A stretch of 38,912 nucleotides of DNA, taken from Bifidobacteriaceae bacterium (GTDB lineage Bacteria; Actinomycetota; Actinomycetes; Actinomycetales; Bifidobacteriaceae). Shown here one piece after another: positions 30,184-38,134 of this stretch. The first letter of the stretch is position 1, and each line of letters opens with the position of its first letter. The translations under genes were made by a program, and so were the position numbers. The notes below the pieces were generated by a model, which searched no databases, was not told the origin of the DNA, and saw only the letters and a program-made list of their open reading frames with translations. The stretch is from NCBI GenBank assembly GCA_029227215.1, contig JAQXZM010000073.1:1-38912 (forward strand), written 5' to 3'.

Positions 30184-30350
30184 TGTGCGCGGTGGCGCAC
30201 CCGGTGGGTGGATTGGCGTGGCTGGCGGCTGCGATCCGTTTGGGATCTCTGTGGTTGTGTGCGCGGTGGGGCACACGGCGGGGTGGTTGGCAGTCTGTCG
30301 GGCCGGCTGCTGAGGGCATATGCCGTGGCGGGTGCGCGGATGCGCGCCCG
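30184..30350. repeat. 73/74-bp periodic palindrome array, locus B
   Basis: Elements of the same family as at 5250 begin at 30184 (exact consensus), 30258 (GTGCGCGGTGGGGCAC, one mismatch in the stem) and 30331 (degenerate, GTGCGCGGATGCGCGC). Spacings are 74 and 73 bp. The 20 bp after the first core (GGTGGGTGGATTGGCG) resemble those after the unit at 5250 (GGGTGGGAGATTGGCG). The array fills the gap between divergent tRNA-Val and the DivIVA-repeat gene. The remaining sequence of this 400-bp gap shows no gene. Confidence 0.8.
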
Positions 30351-30470
30351 CCGACGATCGGACGGGCGGGCGATTGTGATGATTGCGCGAAGAATTGGGC
30401 GGAAACGCAACCTTGGTCTGAATCATCGCGTAATCTTGATAAAGATTTGTGTACCTCAGGAGGACGCTCG

Positions 30471-32309
30471 ATGCCGAAGACACAGGACCAGACCAAGCAG
30501 GACGGGAATCTTTCCATCCCACGCGTGGGCAAGCGCAAGGAAGGCTATGACCCCGCACAGGTCGATGAGTTCTTGGAGAGGTCTCATCAACTCTATGATT
30601 CCCCGGAGCCCAGGCTCACGCAGGAAGAAATCCAGAACACGTCGTTCTCGATCGTGAAGAACGGCTACTCCGTGGCGGAAGTGGACGCCGCGCTCACGCG
30701 CCTCGAAGGCGCCGTGGTCGACAAGCGCACGCAATGGGACGTGCAGCATTACGGCCGCGTGGCATGGCGTGCCCGCACCGATACGCTGGCGCGCTCGCTC
30801 CATGACCGCGCCGCCCGCCCGCATGGCGAGCGTTTCTCGGACGGCCTGCCCAACAAGCCGTCGTATGACCGCAAGCAGGTCGATCACATGATCGATTGCG
30901 TCATCGCGCAGATCGCCGGCAAGCTGGGCAAGACGAGCGGCATCGCCGTCGAGGGCGCGCCCGAGCCCAAGAAGTGGCGCAAGGACCCGGATGAGTGGAC
31001 GCTTTCCGACGTGGCGGACATCATGTTCACCCGCCACACCGGTCATCATGGCTATGACGAGCGCCAGGTGGACGCGTACATCAACCGCATGCTCCAGGTG
31101 CTCGCGCGCATCGAGTCGTTCGAACGCATCGAAGGCCCGATTTCGAGCACCGACTCCGCGCGTTCCTTCGAGGACGGCTATGCGGACGGCCTCGCCGACG
31201 GTATGGCGCGCCAGGCAGCCGATGCACAGGCGTCCAGCGCCTCTGGTTCCACGGCGAACGGCACGCAGTCCTTCGCGCAGGCGCAGCAGGCGTTCTCCGC
31301 GCTCGTCGCCGCCACCGAGCAGGCGGCGTCCGCCACCTCCGGCACCGCGAACGGCACGGCCTCCGATGGCCCTGTCTCCCAGGAGTTCAGCACGTCGAGC
31401 ATCGCGCCGATCGCTGACGCGCAGTCGGCATTCGACCCCGCCGCTCAGCCGGCGTCGTTCGCACCGTCCCACAGCCGCAACGCTGCCCAGGGTGGCAATG
31501 CCGCCGCTGATGTACCAGCCGGCGTGGCGGCCTCTGCGCCCGCCGTGCCGTCCATGACTTCTATGGATTCCTACACTCCGGTGGATTCCCAGGACGCCCC
31601 GACCGTGGCAAGCCCTGACCTCGCCCGCCGCATCGATGAGCTGACTCAGGCCAAGCAAGGCGGCAACACCGCGCAGAGCTTCGCCACCCAGCCCGCTGAT
31701 TCCAGCATGCCCCAGTCCTTCGCACCGAAGGGCTATGTGCCGCGCACACCGCTTGCTGCGCAGTCCCGGGATGCGCAGTCCCAGGGCGTTCCGTCGGATG
31801 TCGCGCCGGCGGCCCAGACGCCGATTTCGTTCGCGGACGCCAAGCATGTGTCGGAGCGCGGCAACATGTCGCTCGCTTCGCTGGTGTCCGACACGATGTC
31901 GTCCCGCACGATCCAGCCCGGCGCCGCGCCGTCCAACGCCGCGCCGTCCAGCGCTGCTGGCGCCCAGCCGCAGCCGGGCATTTCCGTGCCGACCGGCGTC
32001 GCAGCAAGCGCGCCCGCCGTCGCCCCGCTCATCCCGCAAGGCGGTCAGCCGGCAGCTGCCCAGTCGGCACAGGCAGCACAGTCGGCCCAGACAGCACAGC
32101 CAACCGCTCTGAACGATGACACCCCGGCTTCGGGCATCATCCCCGCCGTGCAGGCGCAAGGCGCACAGACCGCACAGGCCCAGCCGAACACGTCCACGCC
32201 GGCGTCCACGGCATCCGCTCGCTTCGACGCGGACGGCTTCCCGCTCGCCGAGACGGGCGACCTGACTGGCCCCATCCCGCCGCTGAACGGCAATCCGTCG
32301 CAGAACTGA
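30471..32309 (+). CDS. DivIVA-repeat protein
   Basis: 612 aa. Four DivIVA-type motifs are visible at 25-42 (GYDPAQVDEFLERSHQLY), 65-82 (GYSVAEVDAALTRLEGAV), 131-148 (SYDRKQVDHMIDCVIAQI) and 194-211 (GYDERQVDAYINRMLQVL). Each has the Gly/Ser-Tyr, Val-Asp and following helix of the DivI1A domain found in cell division and polar growth proteins. Residues 230-612 are low complexity (Ala, Gln, Ser, Pro) without membrane helices. Unlike DivIVA proper there is no long coiled coil, so polar scaffolding is only a guess. The ATG at 30471 follows AGGAGG by 7 nt, a perfect ribosome binding site. Confidence 0.85.
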   Translation: MPKTQDQTKQDGNLSIPRVGKRKEGYDPAQVDEFLERSHQLYDSPEPRLTQEEIQNTSFSIVKNGYSVAEVDAALTRLEGAVVDKRTQWDVQHYGRVAWRARTDTLARSLHDRAARPHGERFSDGLPNKPSYDRKQVDHMIDCVIAQIAGKLGKTSGIAVEGAPEPKKWRKDPDEWTLSDVADIMFTRHTGHHGYDERQVDAYINRMLQVLARIESFERIEGPISSTDSARSFEDGYADGLADGMARQAADAQASSASGSTANGTQSFAQAQQAFSALVAATEQAASATSGTANGTASDGPVSQEFSTSSIAPIADAQSAFDPAAQPASFAPSHSRNAAQGGNAAADVPAGVAASAPAVPSMTSMDSYTPVDSQDAPTVASPDLARRIDELTQAKQGGNTAQSFATQPADSSMPQSFAPKGYVPRTPLAAQSRDAQSQGVPSDVAPAAQTPISFADAKHVSERGNMSLASLVSDTMSSRTIQPGAAPSNAAPSSAAGAQPQPGISVPTGVAASAPAVAPLIPQGGQPAAAQSAQAAQSAQTAQPTALNDDTPASGIIPAVQAQGAQTAQAQPNTSTPASTASARFDADGFPLAETGDLTGPIPPLNGNPSQN

Positions 32310-32315
32310 TCATGC

Positions 32316-32344
32316 TGGCGCCTCGGGTGATTCCCGGGGCGCCA
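32316..32344 (+). terminator. Possible terminator after DivIVA-repeat gene
   Basis: GGCGCCTCGGG and CCCGGGGCGCC form an 11-bp stem with one mismatch and a 5-nt loop, starting 7 nt after the stop codon. No T-run follows, so efficiency is uncertain. Confidence 0.5.
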
Positions 32345-32392
32345 CCCATGTACGGCGTTGGAAGGCATGCGTGATGTCATCGGCCATCGCAT

Positions 32393-32461
32393 CGCATCGT
32401 CATCAACCACAGCTTCAACAATCGCATCGTCATCCACTCGATACGCATCGTCAACAACCAC
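32393..32461. repeat. Imperfect CGCATCGTCATC repeats before dxr
   Basis: CGCATCGTCA occurs at 32393, 32423 and 32444, each followed by a TC or AC and an AACCAC/CCAC-like word. They are in the dxr leader region, 35-100 bp before the start codon, and may bind a regulator. Confidence 0.6.
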
Positions 32462-32494
32462 ACCACTGAGAAGGAATCGAGGTCCGCTTCATTC

Positions 32495-33688
32495 ATGCGA
32501 AGCGTAATCCTGTTGGGATCCACCGGATCCATCGGAACGCAAGGTCTTGACGTCATCGCACGCCATACCGAGGATTTCACGGTCACGGCACTCGCCGCCG
32601 GGGGAGCGCACCCCCAGCTGCTCGCCCAGCAGGTGGCGCGGTTCCACGTGCCCCGCGTGGCAGTGAGCGACCCCGCCGCCGTCGTCGCCGTGCGCGATGC
32701 GCTTGCGGCGCAGGGCGTGGCGGCATCCGACGTGCAGGTGGATGCCGGCGCCCAAGCCGTCGTGGATGTGGCAGGCAGCGGCGCCGACGTGGTGCTCAAC
32801 GGCATCACCGGCTCCGTGGGCCTGGCGCCCTCCATCGCCGCGCTCCAGGCAGGCAGCCAGCTCGCCCTCGCCAACAAGGAGTCCGTGGTGGCGGGCGGCC
32901 ATCTGCTGTTCGACGCCCAGGTGCGCGCCCATCAGATCAACCCGGTGGACTCCGAGCATTCCGCCATCTGGCAGTGCCTGCGCGCCGGCACGCATGACGA
33001 GGTGGCGCGTCTCGTCGTCACCGCGTCCGGCGGCCCGTTCCGCGGCTGGAAGCGCGAGCAGATGACTGCCATCACGCCCCAGCAGGCGCTCAACCATCCC
33101 ACGTGGCACATGGGCCCGGTGGTCACCATCAATTCCTCCACCCTCATGAACAAGGGGCTTGAGGTCATCGAGGCGAGCCGCCTGTTCGGCATCGAGCAGT
33201 CCCGCATCGCCGTCACCGTGCACCCGCAGTCCATCGTGCATTCGATGGTCGAGTTCCGCGACGGCGCCACCATCGCGCAGTGCTCCCCGCCGGACATGCG
33301 CCTGCCCATCGCGCTGGGCCTCTCGGCGCCCGACCGCATGCCGCGCGTCGCCGCAGCATGCGACTGGACCCAGGCCGCCACCTGGACGTTCGAACCATTG
33401 GATGACGAGGCGTTCCCCTCGGTGGCGTTGGCACGCCGCTGCCTGGATTCCTCCGAACGCCACACCGCCGCGCTCAATGCCGCGAACGAGCAGGCAGTGC
33501 ACGCTTTCCTTGACGGCCGCTTGCCGTACCTGGGCATCTTCGACGTGGTGCGCGGTGTGCTCGACGACATGGACGCGAAGCTTTCCGGCGCCGTCGGCAC
33601 GCTGTTCGAATCCGTGGACGACATGCTCGATTGCGAACGCGAGGCGCGCCGCCTCGCCGACGAGCGCATTGCTCGCGCCGCCGCGTGA
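32495..33688 (+). CDS. dxr: 1-deoxy-D-xylulose 5-phosphate reductoisomerase
   Basis: 397-aa NADPH-dependent enzyme converting DXP to 2-C-methyl-D-erythritol 4-phosphate, the committed step of the MEP isoprenoid pathway. The N-terminal dinucleotide-binding GSTGSIG (8-14), LANKESVVAGG, metal-binding VDSEHSAIWQCL, TASGGPFRGW, HPTWHMG and the C-terminal LNAANEQAV are all present. Length is normal. GAGG lies about 11 nt before ATG, a weak spacing; no alternative start fits better. ispG follows 98 bp downstream, placing two MEP steps together. Confidence 0.97.
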   Translation: MRSVILLGSTGSIGTQGLDVIARHTEDFTVTALAAGGAHPQLLAQQVARFHVPRVAVSDPAAVVAVRDALAAQGVAASDVQVDAGAQAVVDVAGSGADVVLNGITGSVGLAPSIAALQAGSQLALANKESVVAGGHLLFDAQVRAHQINPVDSEHSAIWQCLRAGTHDEVARLVVTASGGPFRGWKREQMTAITPQQALNHPTWHMGPVVTINSSTLMNKGLEVIEASRLFGIEQSRIAVTVHPQSIVHSMVEFRDGATIAQCSPPDMRLPIALGLSAPDRMPRVAAACDWTQAATWTFEPLDDEAFPSVALARRCLDSSERHTAALNAANEQAVHAFLDGRLPYLGIFDVVRGVLDDMDAKLSGAVGTLFESVDDMLDCEREARRLADERIARAAA

Positions 33689-33786
33689 AATCGCCCCGGA
33701 ATAGATTGCCACGGAATAGTTCGACACAGATGACCGATTGATTGAGATGATCGAAATAATCGACACGATTGACAGAAGGGCTTCCA

Positions 33787-35085
33787 ATGACAGGTTCTGA
33801 CAATCAGACCGCGACCCAGGCAGCCGCGACCCAGGCAGCCGCGGCACAAACGAGCGCACCGCAGACCGACGCGCAGTTCCGCAAGACCGGCACGCCAGAT
33901 TACGCCGAGTCGCCGCTCCACCCGCGCCGCAAGTCCCGCCGCATCATGGTGGGCCCTGTGCCCGTGGGCGGGGGAGCGCCCATCTCCGTGCAGTCCATGA
34001 CGAACACGCCCACCGTGGACGTGAACGCCACGCTGCGCCAGATCGGCGAGCTCGCTCAGGCCGGCTGCGACATCGTGCGCGTCGCCGTGCCCAGCCAGGA
34101 CGACGCGGACGCCTTGCCCGAGCTCGTGCGCCGCTCGCCGCTGCCGATCATCGCCGACATCCACTTCCAGAGCAAGTACGTGTTCCAGGCGATTGACGCC
34201 GGGTGCGCCGCCGTGCGCGTGAACCCGGGCAACATCCGCAAGTTCGACGAGGTGGGCCCCTCCATCTGCAAGGCGGCCACCGACGCGGGCATCAGCCTGC
34301 GCATCGGCGTGAACGCCGGCTCGCTCGACAAAGACATGTACGCCAAGTACGGCGGCCCCACGCCCGAGGCGCTCGTCGCCTCCGCACTCAAGGAAGCGCA
34401 CATGTTCGAGGACGTGGGCTTCCATGACTTCAAGATCTCCGTCAAGCACCACGACCCTGTGACCACCGTGCAGACCTACCGTCTGCTCGCCTCCAAGGGC
34501 GACTGGCCGCTCCACCTGGGCGTCACCGAGGCCGGCCCCGCCTGGCAGGGCACCATCAAGTCGTGCCTCGCGTTCGGTGCACTGCTCGCCGAAGGCATCG
34601 GCGACACGATCCGCGTCTCCCTCTCCGCGCCGCCCGTCGAAGAGGTCAAGGTCGGCTGCAAGATCTTGGAATACCTGGGATTGCGCAAACGTCACTTCGA
34701 CATCATCTCGTGCCCCAGCTGCGGCCGCTCCCAGGTGGACGTCATCGCGCTCGCCCAGGCGGTGACCGAAGGGCTCAAGGGCATCACCGCGCCGATCCGC
34801 GTGGCGGTGATGGGCTGCATCGTCAATGGCCCGGGAGAGGCGCGCGAGGCGGACCTCGGTGTCGCCTCCGGCAATGGCAAGGGCCAGATCTTCATCAAGG
34901 GCAAGGTGATCAAGACCGTGCCGGAAGACCAGATCGTGCCCACGCTCCTCGAAGAGGCGCAGCGCATCGCCGCCCAGATGCAGGATGACGCCGATGCCAA
35001 TGGCACGGCGGCTGCCGGTGCTGCTGGTGCTGCTGGTGCTGCCGCTGGCCCGATCGTGGTGCCGATCACCACGCCGCAGCACTGA
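33787..35085 (+). CDS. ispG: 4-hydroxy-3-methylbut-2-en-1-yl diphosphate synthase
   Basis: 432-aa [4Fe-4S] enzyme (GcpE) making HMBPP from MEcPP in the MEP pathway. [15 protein letters not shown], the TIM-barrel ADIHFQ and VRVNPGNI motifs, and cluster ligands in ISCPSCGR (two Cys) and [15 protein letters not shown] (one Cys) are present. The N-terminus is extended by about 45 residues with a perfect 15-bp DNA repeat (ACCCAGGCAGCCGCG, twice); the C-terminus ends in an Ala/Gly-rich tail. Both lie outside the conserved core. The ATG at 33787 follows AGAAGGG by 6 nt. Confidence 0.97.
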   Translation: MTGSDNQTATQAAATQAAAAQTSAPQTDAQFRKTGTPDYAESPLHPRRKSRRIMVGPVPVGGGAPISVQSMTNTPTVDVNATLRQIGELAQAGCDIVRVAVPSQDDADALPELVRRSPLPIIADIHFQSKYVFQAIDAGCAAVRVNPGNIRKFDEVGPSICKAATDAGISLRIGVNAGSLDKDMYAKYGGPTPEALVASALKEAHMFEDVGFHDFKISVKHHDPVTTVQTYRLLASKGDWPLHLGVTEAGPAWQGTIKSCLAFGALLAEGIGDTIRVSLSAPPVEEVKVGCKILEYLGLRKRHFDIISCPSCGRSQVDVIALAQAVTEGLKGITAPIRVAVMGCIVNGPGEAREADLGVASGNGKGQIFIKGKVIKTVPEDQIVPTLLEEAQRIAAQMQDDADANGTAAAGAAGAAGAAAGPIVVPITTPQH

Positions 35086-35263
35086 CGGCAGTACTGCAGC
35101 GTGGCGCAAGCCGCGGCGCCGACAGTACGCCGCACAGAAGCCGCACAGAATATGTGCCTCAGTACTTCCGCCCACCGTGTCTCTGCTTTTCAGCGATCGC
35201 TCAGCACTTTCGCAGTGGAGCGTTCGCACAAGCCGTGCGCCCGATGCGTCCATGACCGTGCCG

Positions 35264-35269
35264 TACACT
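35264..35269 (+). promoter_or_regulatory. Possible -10 box of the membrane hydrolase
   Basis: TACACT ends 8 nt before the GTG start at 35278. No ribosome binding site is present between them, fitting a leaderless message. A -35 is not evident. Confidence 0.4.
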
Positions 35270-35277
35270 GAGCAATT

Positions 35278-37128
35278 GTGTCAGATGAACAGCTCGAATC
35301 AGTGAACAAGCCCCAGCCGGGCAGCCCCACGCATTCCGGTGGCACGGGCCGCGCCCCGCTGCCGGCGAAGCCGTGGAATGGCTGGCAGCGCTTCGGCGTC
35401 ACCTGCCTGGTGTTCGTGCTGCTCATGAGCCTGTTCATCGGCCTGTCGCACATTACCGCCATCGACACCGACCTGGGTCCGGACGACCAGTCCATCCGCA
35501 CGGTGAGCAACGACACCTCCGTGTCGTTCGAATCGAACGGCAGCACGCTGCCGGGCACCGGCACCTACCAGGTGGAGACGATCAGCGACTACATCGACCT
35601 CGTGCAGCCGTCCACCGGCGCCGTGCAGCACGCCCACATCCTCGTGCGCGTGCCCCAGGGCGTGGCGGAAAGCGGCAACACCGCCGATGCGCAGCTTGCA
35701 AGCGATTCCGCGGATTCGAGCAGTTCGAGCAGTTCGAACAGTTCCACCAGTGCCGCCGATTCCACCGTCTCCAAGCTCCCCGCCAAGCTTCCGGGCGCCG
35801 TCTACATGCATGGCGCCGGCTATGGCACCGCCGACAATTCCTTCGGCGACGTCGCCTATGACCTCGCCTCCGCCGGCTTCGTCACGCTCACCGTCGACAA
35901 GCCCGTGTGGGGCACCACCGACGTGAACCGCGACTACCCGGGCTCCGCCCACGCCTACGACCAGTGCGTGCAGTACCTGCGCAACCTCACCTACGTCGAC
36001 TCGGCGAAGGTGGGCCTGTATGCCACGAGCGAAAGCTGCTGGATCGCCCCCTACGTCATCAAGGAGGATGGCGACATCGCGTTCCAGGTGCTCCTGAGCC
36101 CCCTCGTCTACAACCCGCGCAACGCGCTGGGCTTCTTCGTGACCCAGGACTTCGCCATCGTGGGTGCGAACCCCGGCTACCAGCGCATCGTCGAGAGGGT
36201 GTTCTCCGCCGACATCGCGATGTTCGGCCTGAGCAACGTGGACTTCAACGCCCAGCTGCCTGAATCGTATTCCGTGCCCACGTTCGTCGCCTACGGTTCC
36301 AAGGACGTCATGACCCCGCAGGTGCAGGGCGCCACCACCATCCTCCAGATGGCGCACGCGAGCGGCAACTGGGACGTGACGATCCGCAACTACCCGATCG
36401 GCAACCATGTGCTGCGCATCGGTGACGAGGCCGAGGAGGGCACGGTGCTCGTGGACCATTACGAGACCGATTACGTCGACTGGGCGGTGGGCACCACGCG
36501 CGGCCTCGACCAGACGACGCCCCGCGTCGCCGGCGCCACCATCCGCCAGTCCATCGCCGTGCCCACCGACCTCACCGCCCACCGCGGCGCCACCATCTAC
36601 GGCGTGATGATCCACGCGCTGCAGATCATCGCGCTGCTCGTGCTCATCGTGTGCCTCGTCATCGCCGCCATCAAGCACATCATCAACCGCCGCCACGGCA
36701 AAGGCAAGGCGCTGGGCTACTCGCGCCAGTTCAGGCAGCTGCTGCTCGTGAGCTTCCTGTGCACGTTCGGCTCGCTGCTGCTGTTCTTCGGCGCGATGGG
36801 GCAAAACATCTACCGGCTCGTCAAACTCGTGTGGGGCTCGGCGCCCACCGCCCCCGGCATGATCTGGTGGAGCTGGTATGCGATCCAGATCATCTGCGCC
36901 ATCATTGTGTTCGTGTGGGCGGGCGTGTTCACCAGCGGCATCGAGGTGCTGCGTCTCCACGGCTTCATCCGCCGCCCGGGCTCGCCGCGCCGCCCCAAGG
37001 CACCCGAAGTGCATGACGAGACGCCGTTCGCTTTGACGACCCTTGGCCGCGTGACCGCCGTGACGTGCATGGTGGAGATATTGCTCATCCTCCTCGTGCT
37101 TGCCTTCTGGGGCCTGTTCATCTACTGA
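35278..37128 (+). CDS. Membrane-anchored alpha/beta hydrolase
   Basis: 616 aa, start GTG. An N-terminal membrane helix (about 40-60) leads to an extracellular alpha/beta hydrolase domain (100-400): oxyanion-hole VYMHGAGYG (175-183), nucleophile region GLYATSESCWIAPY (246-259, Ser251), Asp343 in AYGSKDVMTP and His377 in PIGNHVLRIG. The elbow is ATSES in place of GxSxG. A Ser-rich insert occupies 142-162. Four C-terminal membrane helices follow (around 403-428, 447-470, 490-515, 590-616). Substrate unknown; a peptidase or esterase acting on envelope material is plausible. It sits between ispG and the pilin gene; no operon link is evident. Confidence 0.85.
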   Translation: MSDEQLESVNKPQPGSPTHSGGTGRAPLPAKPWNGWQRFGVTCLVFVLLMSLFIGLSHITAIDTDLGPDDQSIRTVSNDTSVSFESNGSTLPGTGTYQVETISDYIDLVQPSTGAVQHAHILVRVPQGVAESGNTADAQLASDSADSSSSSSSNSSTSAADSTVSKLPAKLPGAVYMHGAGYGTADNSFGDVAYDLASAGFVTLTVDKPVWGTTDVNRDYPGSAHAYDQCVQYLRNLTYVDSAKVGLYATSESCWIAPYVIKEDGDIAFQVLLSPLVYNPRNALGFFVTQDFAIVGANPGYQRIVERVFSADIAMFGLSNVDFNAQLPESYSVPTFVAYGSKDVMTPQVQGATTILQMAHASGNWDVTIRNYPIGNHVLRIGDEAEEGTVLVDHYETDYVDWAVGTTRGLDQTTPRVAGATIRQSIAVPTDLTAHRGATIYGVMIHALQIIALLVLIVCLVIAAIKHIINRRHGKGKALGYSRQFRQLLLVSFLCTFGSLLLFFGAMGQNIYRLVKLVWGSAPTAPGMIWWSWYAIQIICAIIVFVWAGVFTSGIEVLRLHGFIRRPGSPRRPKAPEVHDETPFALTTLGRVTAVTCMVEILLILLVLAFWGLFIY

Positions 37129-37171
37129 TTGCACTGAATCAAGGGAAACCTGATAGGCGCGCCCAGGCTAT

Positions 37172-37245
37172 GCAACCATCGTGGTGCATGACACGCTCCG
37201 GGCCGCTCAGGCCAAGTCCTTACGGTCATGCACCGCGATGGCTGC
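37172..37245. repeat. Long inverted repeat downstream of hydrolase
   Basis: Two 21-nt arms (37172-37192 and 37225-37245) pair at 19 of 21 positions; the two exceptions are G-U type, so the RNA stem would be unbroken. The 32-nt interior contains a further small stem (GGCC/GGCC). No T-run follows, so it is not a simple terminator. It is in the 303-bp gap before the pilin gene and may be a structured RNA or a binding site. Confidence 0.7.
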
Positions 37246-37251
37246 TTCGCG

Positions 37252-37276
37252 ATGCCAGTTACTGACATGGCATTTT
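37252..37276 (+). terminator. Probable terminator after the membrane hydrolase
   Basis: ATGCCAGT pairs with ACATGGCAT (one bulged A) and TTTT follows. It lies 124 nt after the hydrolase stop and just upstream of the pilin promoter. Confidence 0.55.
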
Positions 37277-37308
37277 CCCCATGCGATATCGAACACTCAG
37301 GGCGTGAG

Positions 37309-37314
37309 TATAAT
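37309..37314 (+). promoter_or_regulatory. -10 box of the prepilin gene
   Basis: A perfect TATAAT, placing transcription start near 37321. The leader would be about 110 nt, GC-rich, with pairable segments (GCACA/TGTGC at about 37393-37408). The -35 region (ATATCG) is poor. Confidence 0.55.
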
Positions 37315-37431
37315 GATTCAGTAGTTTGCCCAGCGGACGGTGCCGATGCCGGCTGCCGGGCGTGAAGGAACGGAAACCAGCCGCCAGCGTTGCACAGCAG
37401 GTTGTGCCGCCGCGGTTGGAGGGAGGGATAC

Positions 37432-37911
37432 ATGAACCCCATTATCAAGGCGCTGCGCCGCAGAGCGAAAGGCGAGACCGGCTTCACCCTGACCGAGCTC
37501 ATGATCGTCATCGTCATCGCCGGAATCCTTGCCGCCATCGCGATTCCGGTGTGGCGCAACCAGCGGCGCAACAGCTATCTGAACGACAACCGCCTCGCCG
37601 TATCGAACGCGCGTCTCGCCATCCAGAACTACATCTCGAAGAACGACGACACGACGTATGGCCTCGAGATGCCTGACACCGGCCTGTGCTATTGGCCCAA
37701 GAGCCAAGACGCCGACCCGACGAACTGCAAGATCGGCTCCACCAAGATCTCTATCCCCAAGGGCGTGAAGCTCGAGATCCAGCCGAAGAACCAGACGGTC
37801 ACAAATGAAGAGAACTGGACCAGTAAGATTCACTTCGAGGTCTACAACGACTACCTGGGCAGGCAATGCCATTACGAGTACTCGGACAGCTCCATCGAGA
37901 CATGCAGCTGA
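37432..37911 (+). CDS. Type IV prepilin-like protein
   Basis: 159 aa. A short basic leader (MNPIIKALRRRAKGETG) ends at Gly17, followed by the class III signal FTLTELMIVIVIAGILAAI with Phe at +1 and Glu at +5, the hallmark of proteins processed by prepilin peptidase. The hydrophobic helix continues to about residue 40. The globular part (42-159) has a Cys pair near the end (Cys at GRQCHYEY and ETCS) and earlier cysteines (LCYW, NCKI). No peptidase, ATPase or other pilus gene is in the window. GGAGGGAGGG precedes the ATG by 4-5 nt. Confidence 0.9.
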   Translation: MNPIIKALRRRAKGETGFTLTELMIVIVIAGILAAIAIPVWRNQRRNSYLNDNRLAVSNARLAIQNYISKNDDTTYGLEMPDTGLCYWPKSQDADPTNCKIGSTKISIPKGVKLEIQPKNQTVTNEENWTSKIHFEVYNDYLGRQCHYEYSDSSIETCS

Positions 37912-37983
37912 TGCGGTGATATGACCGACCGATGCTGATTGCTCGGCAAGAGGCGGGTATTCGCAGTGCTTCCGCATGATGTT

Positions 37984-38048
37984 CCGGCGGTTCGCTTGCG
38001 GCACAGGCACCAAGCCTGTGCGCTGTGGGCGGATCGCCGGTTTATTTT
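37984..38048 (+). terminator. Branched terminator after the prepilin gene
   Basis: An outer stem CCGGCG/CGCCGG (37984-37989, 38035-38040) encloses a perfect 8-bp hairpin GCACAGGC/GCCTGTGC (38001-38021); TTTATTTT follows. Good intrinsic terminator about 70 nt after the stop codon. Confidence 0.75.
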
Positions 38049-38134
38049 GTGCACGCAATGATACCGTGGCAAAGTGCGGCCGCTCATGGGATTACCACTG
38101 TCGGCTGCCAACGAGCCAATGAGAAGGAGGCGCG

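Noticed and set aside
37321-37431. Cyclic-di-GMP riboswitch in the pilin leader
   Set aside because: The leader is GC-rich and can pair, but I could not find the conserved core of either the GEMM-I or GEMM-II class.
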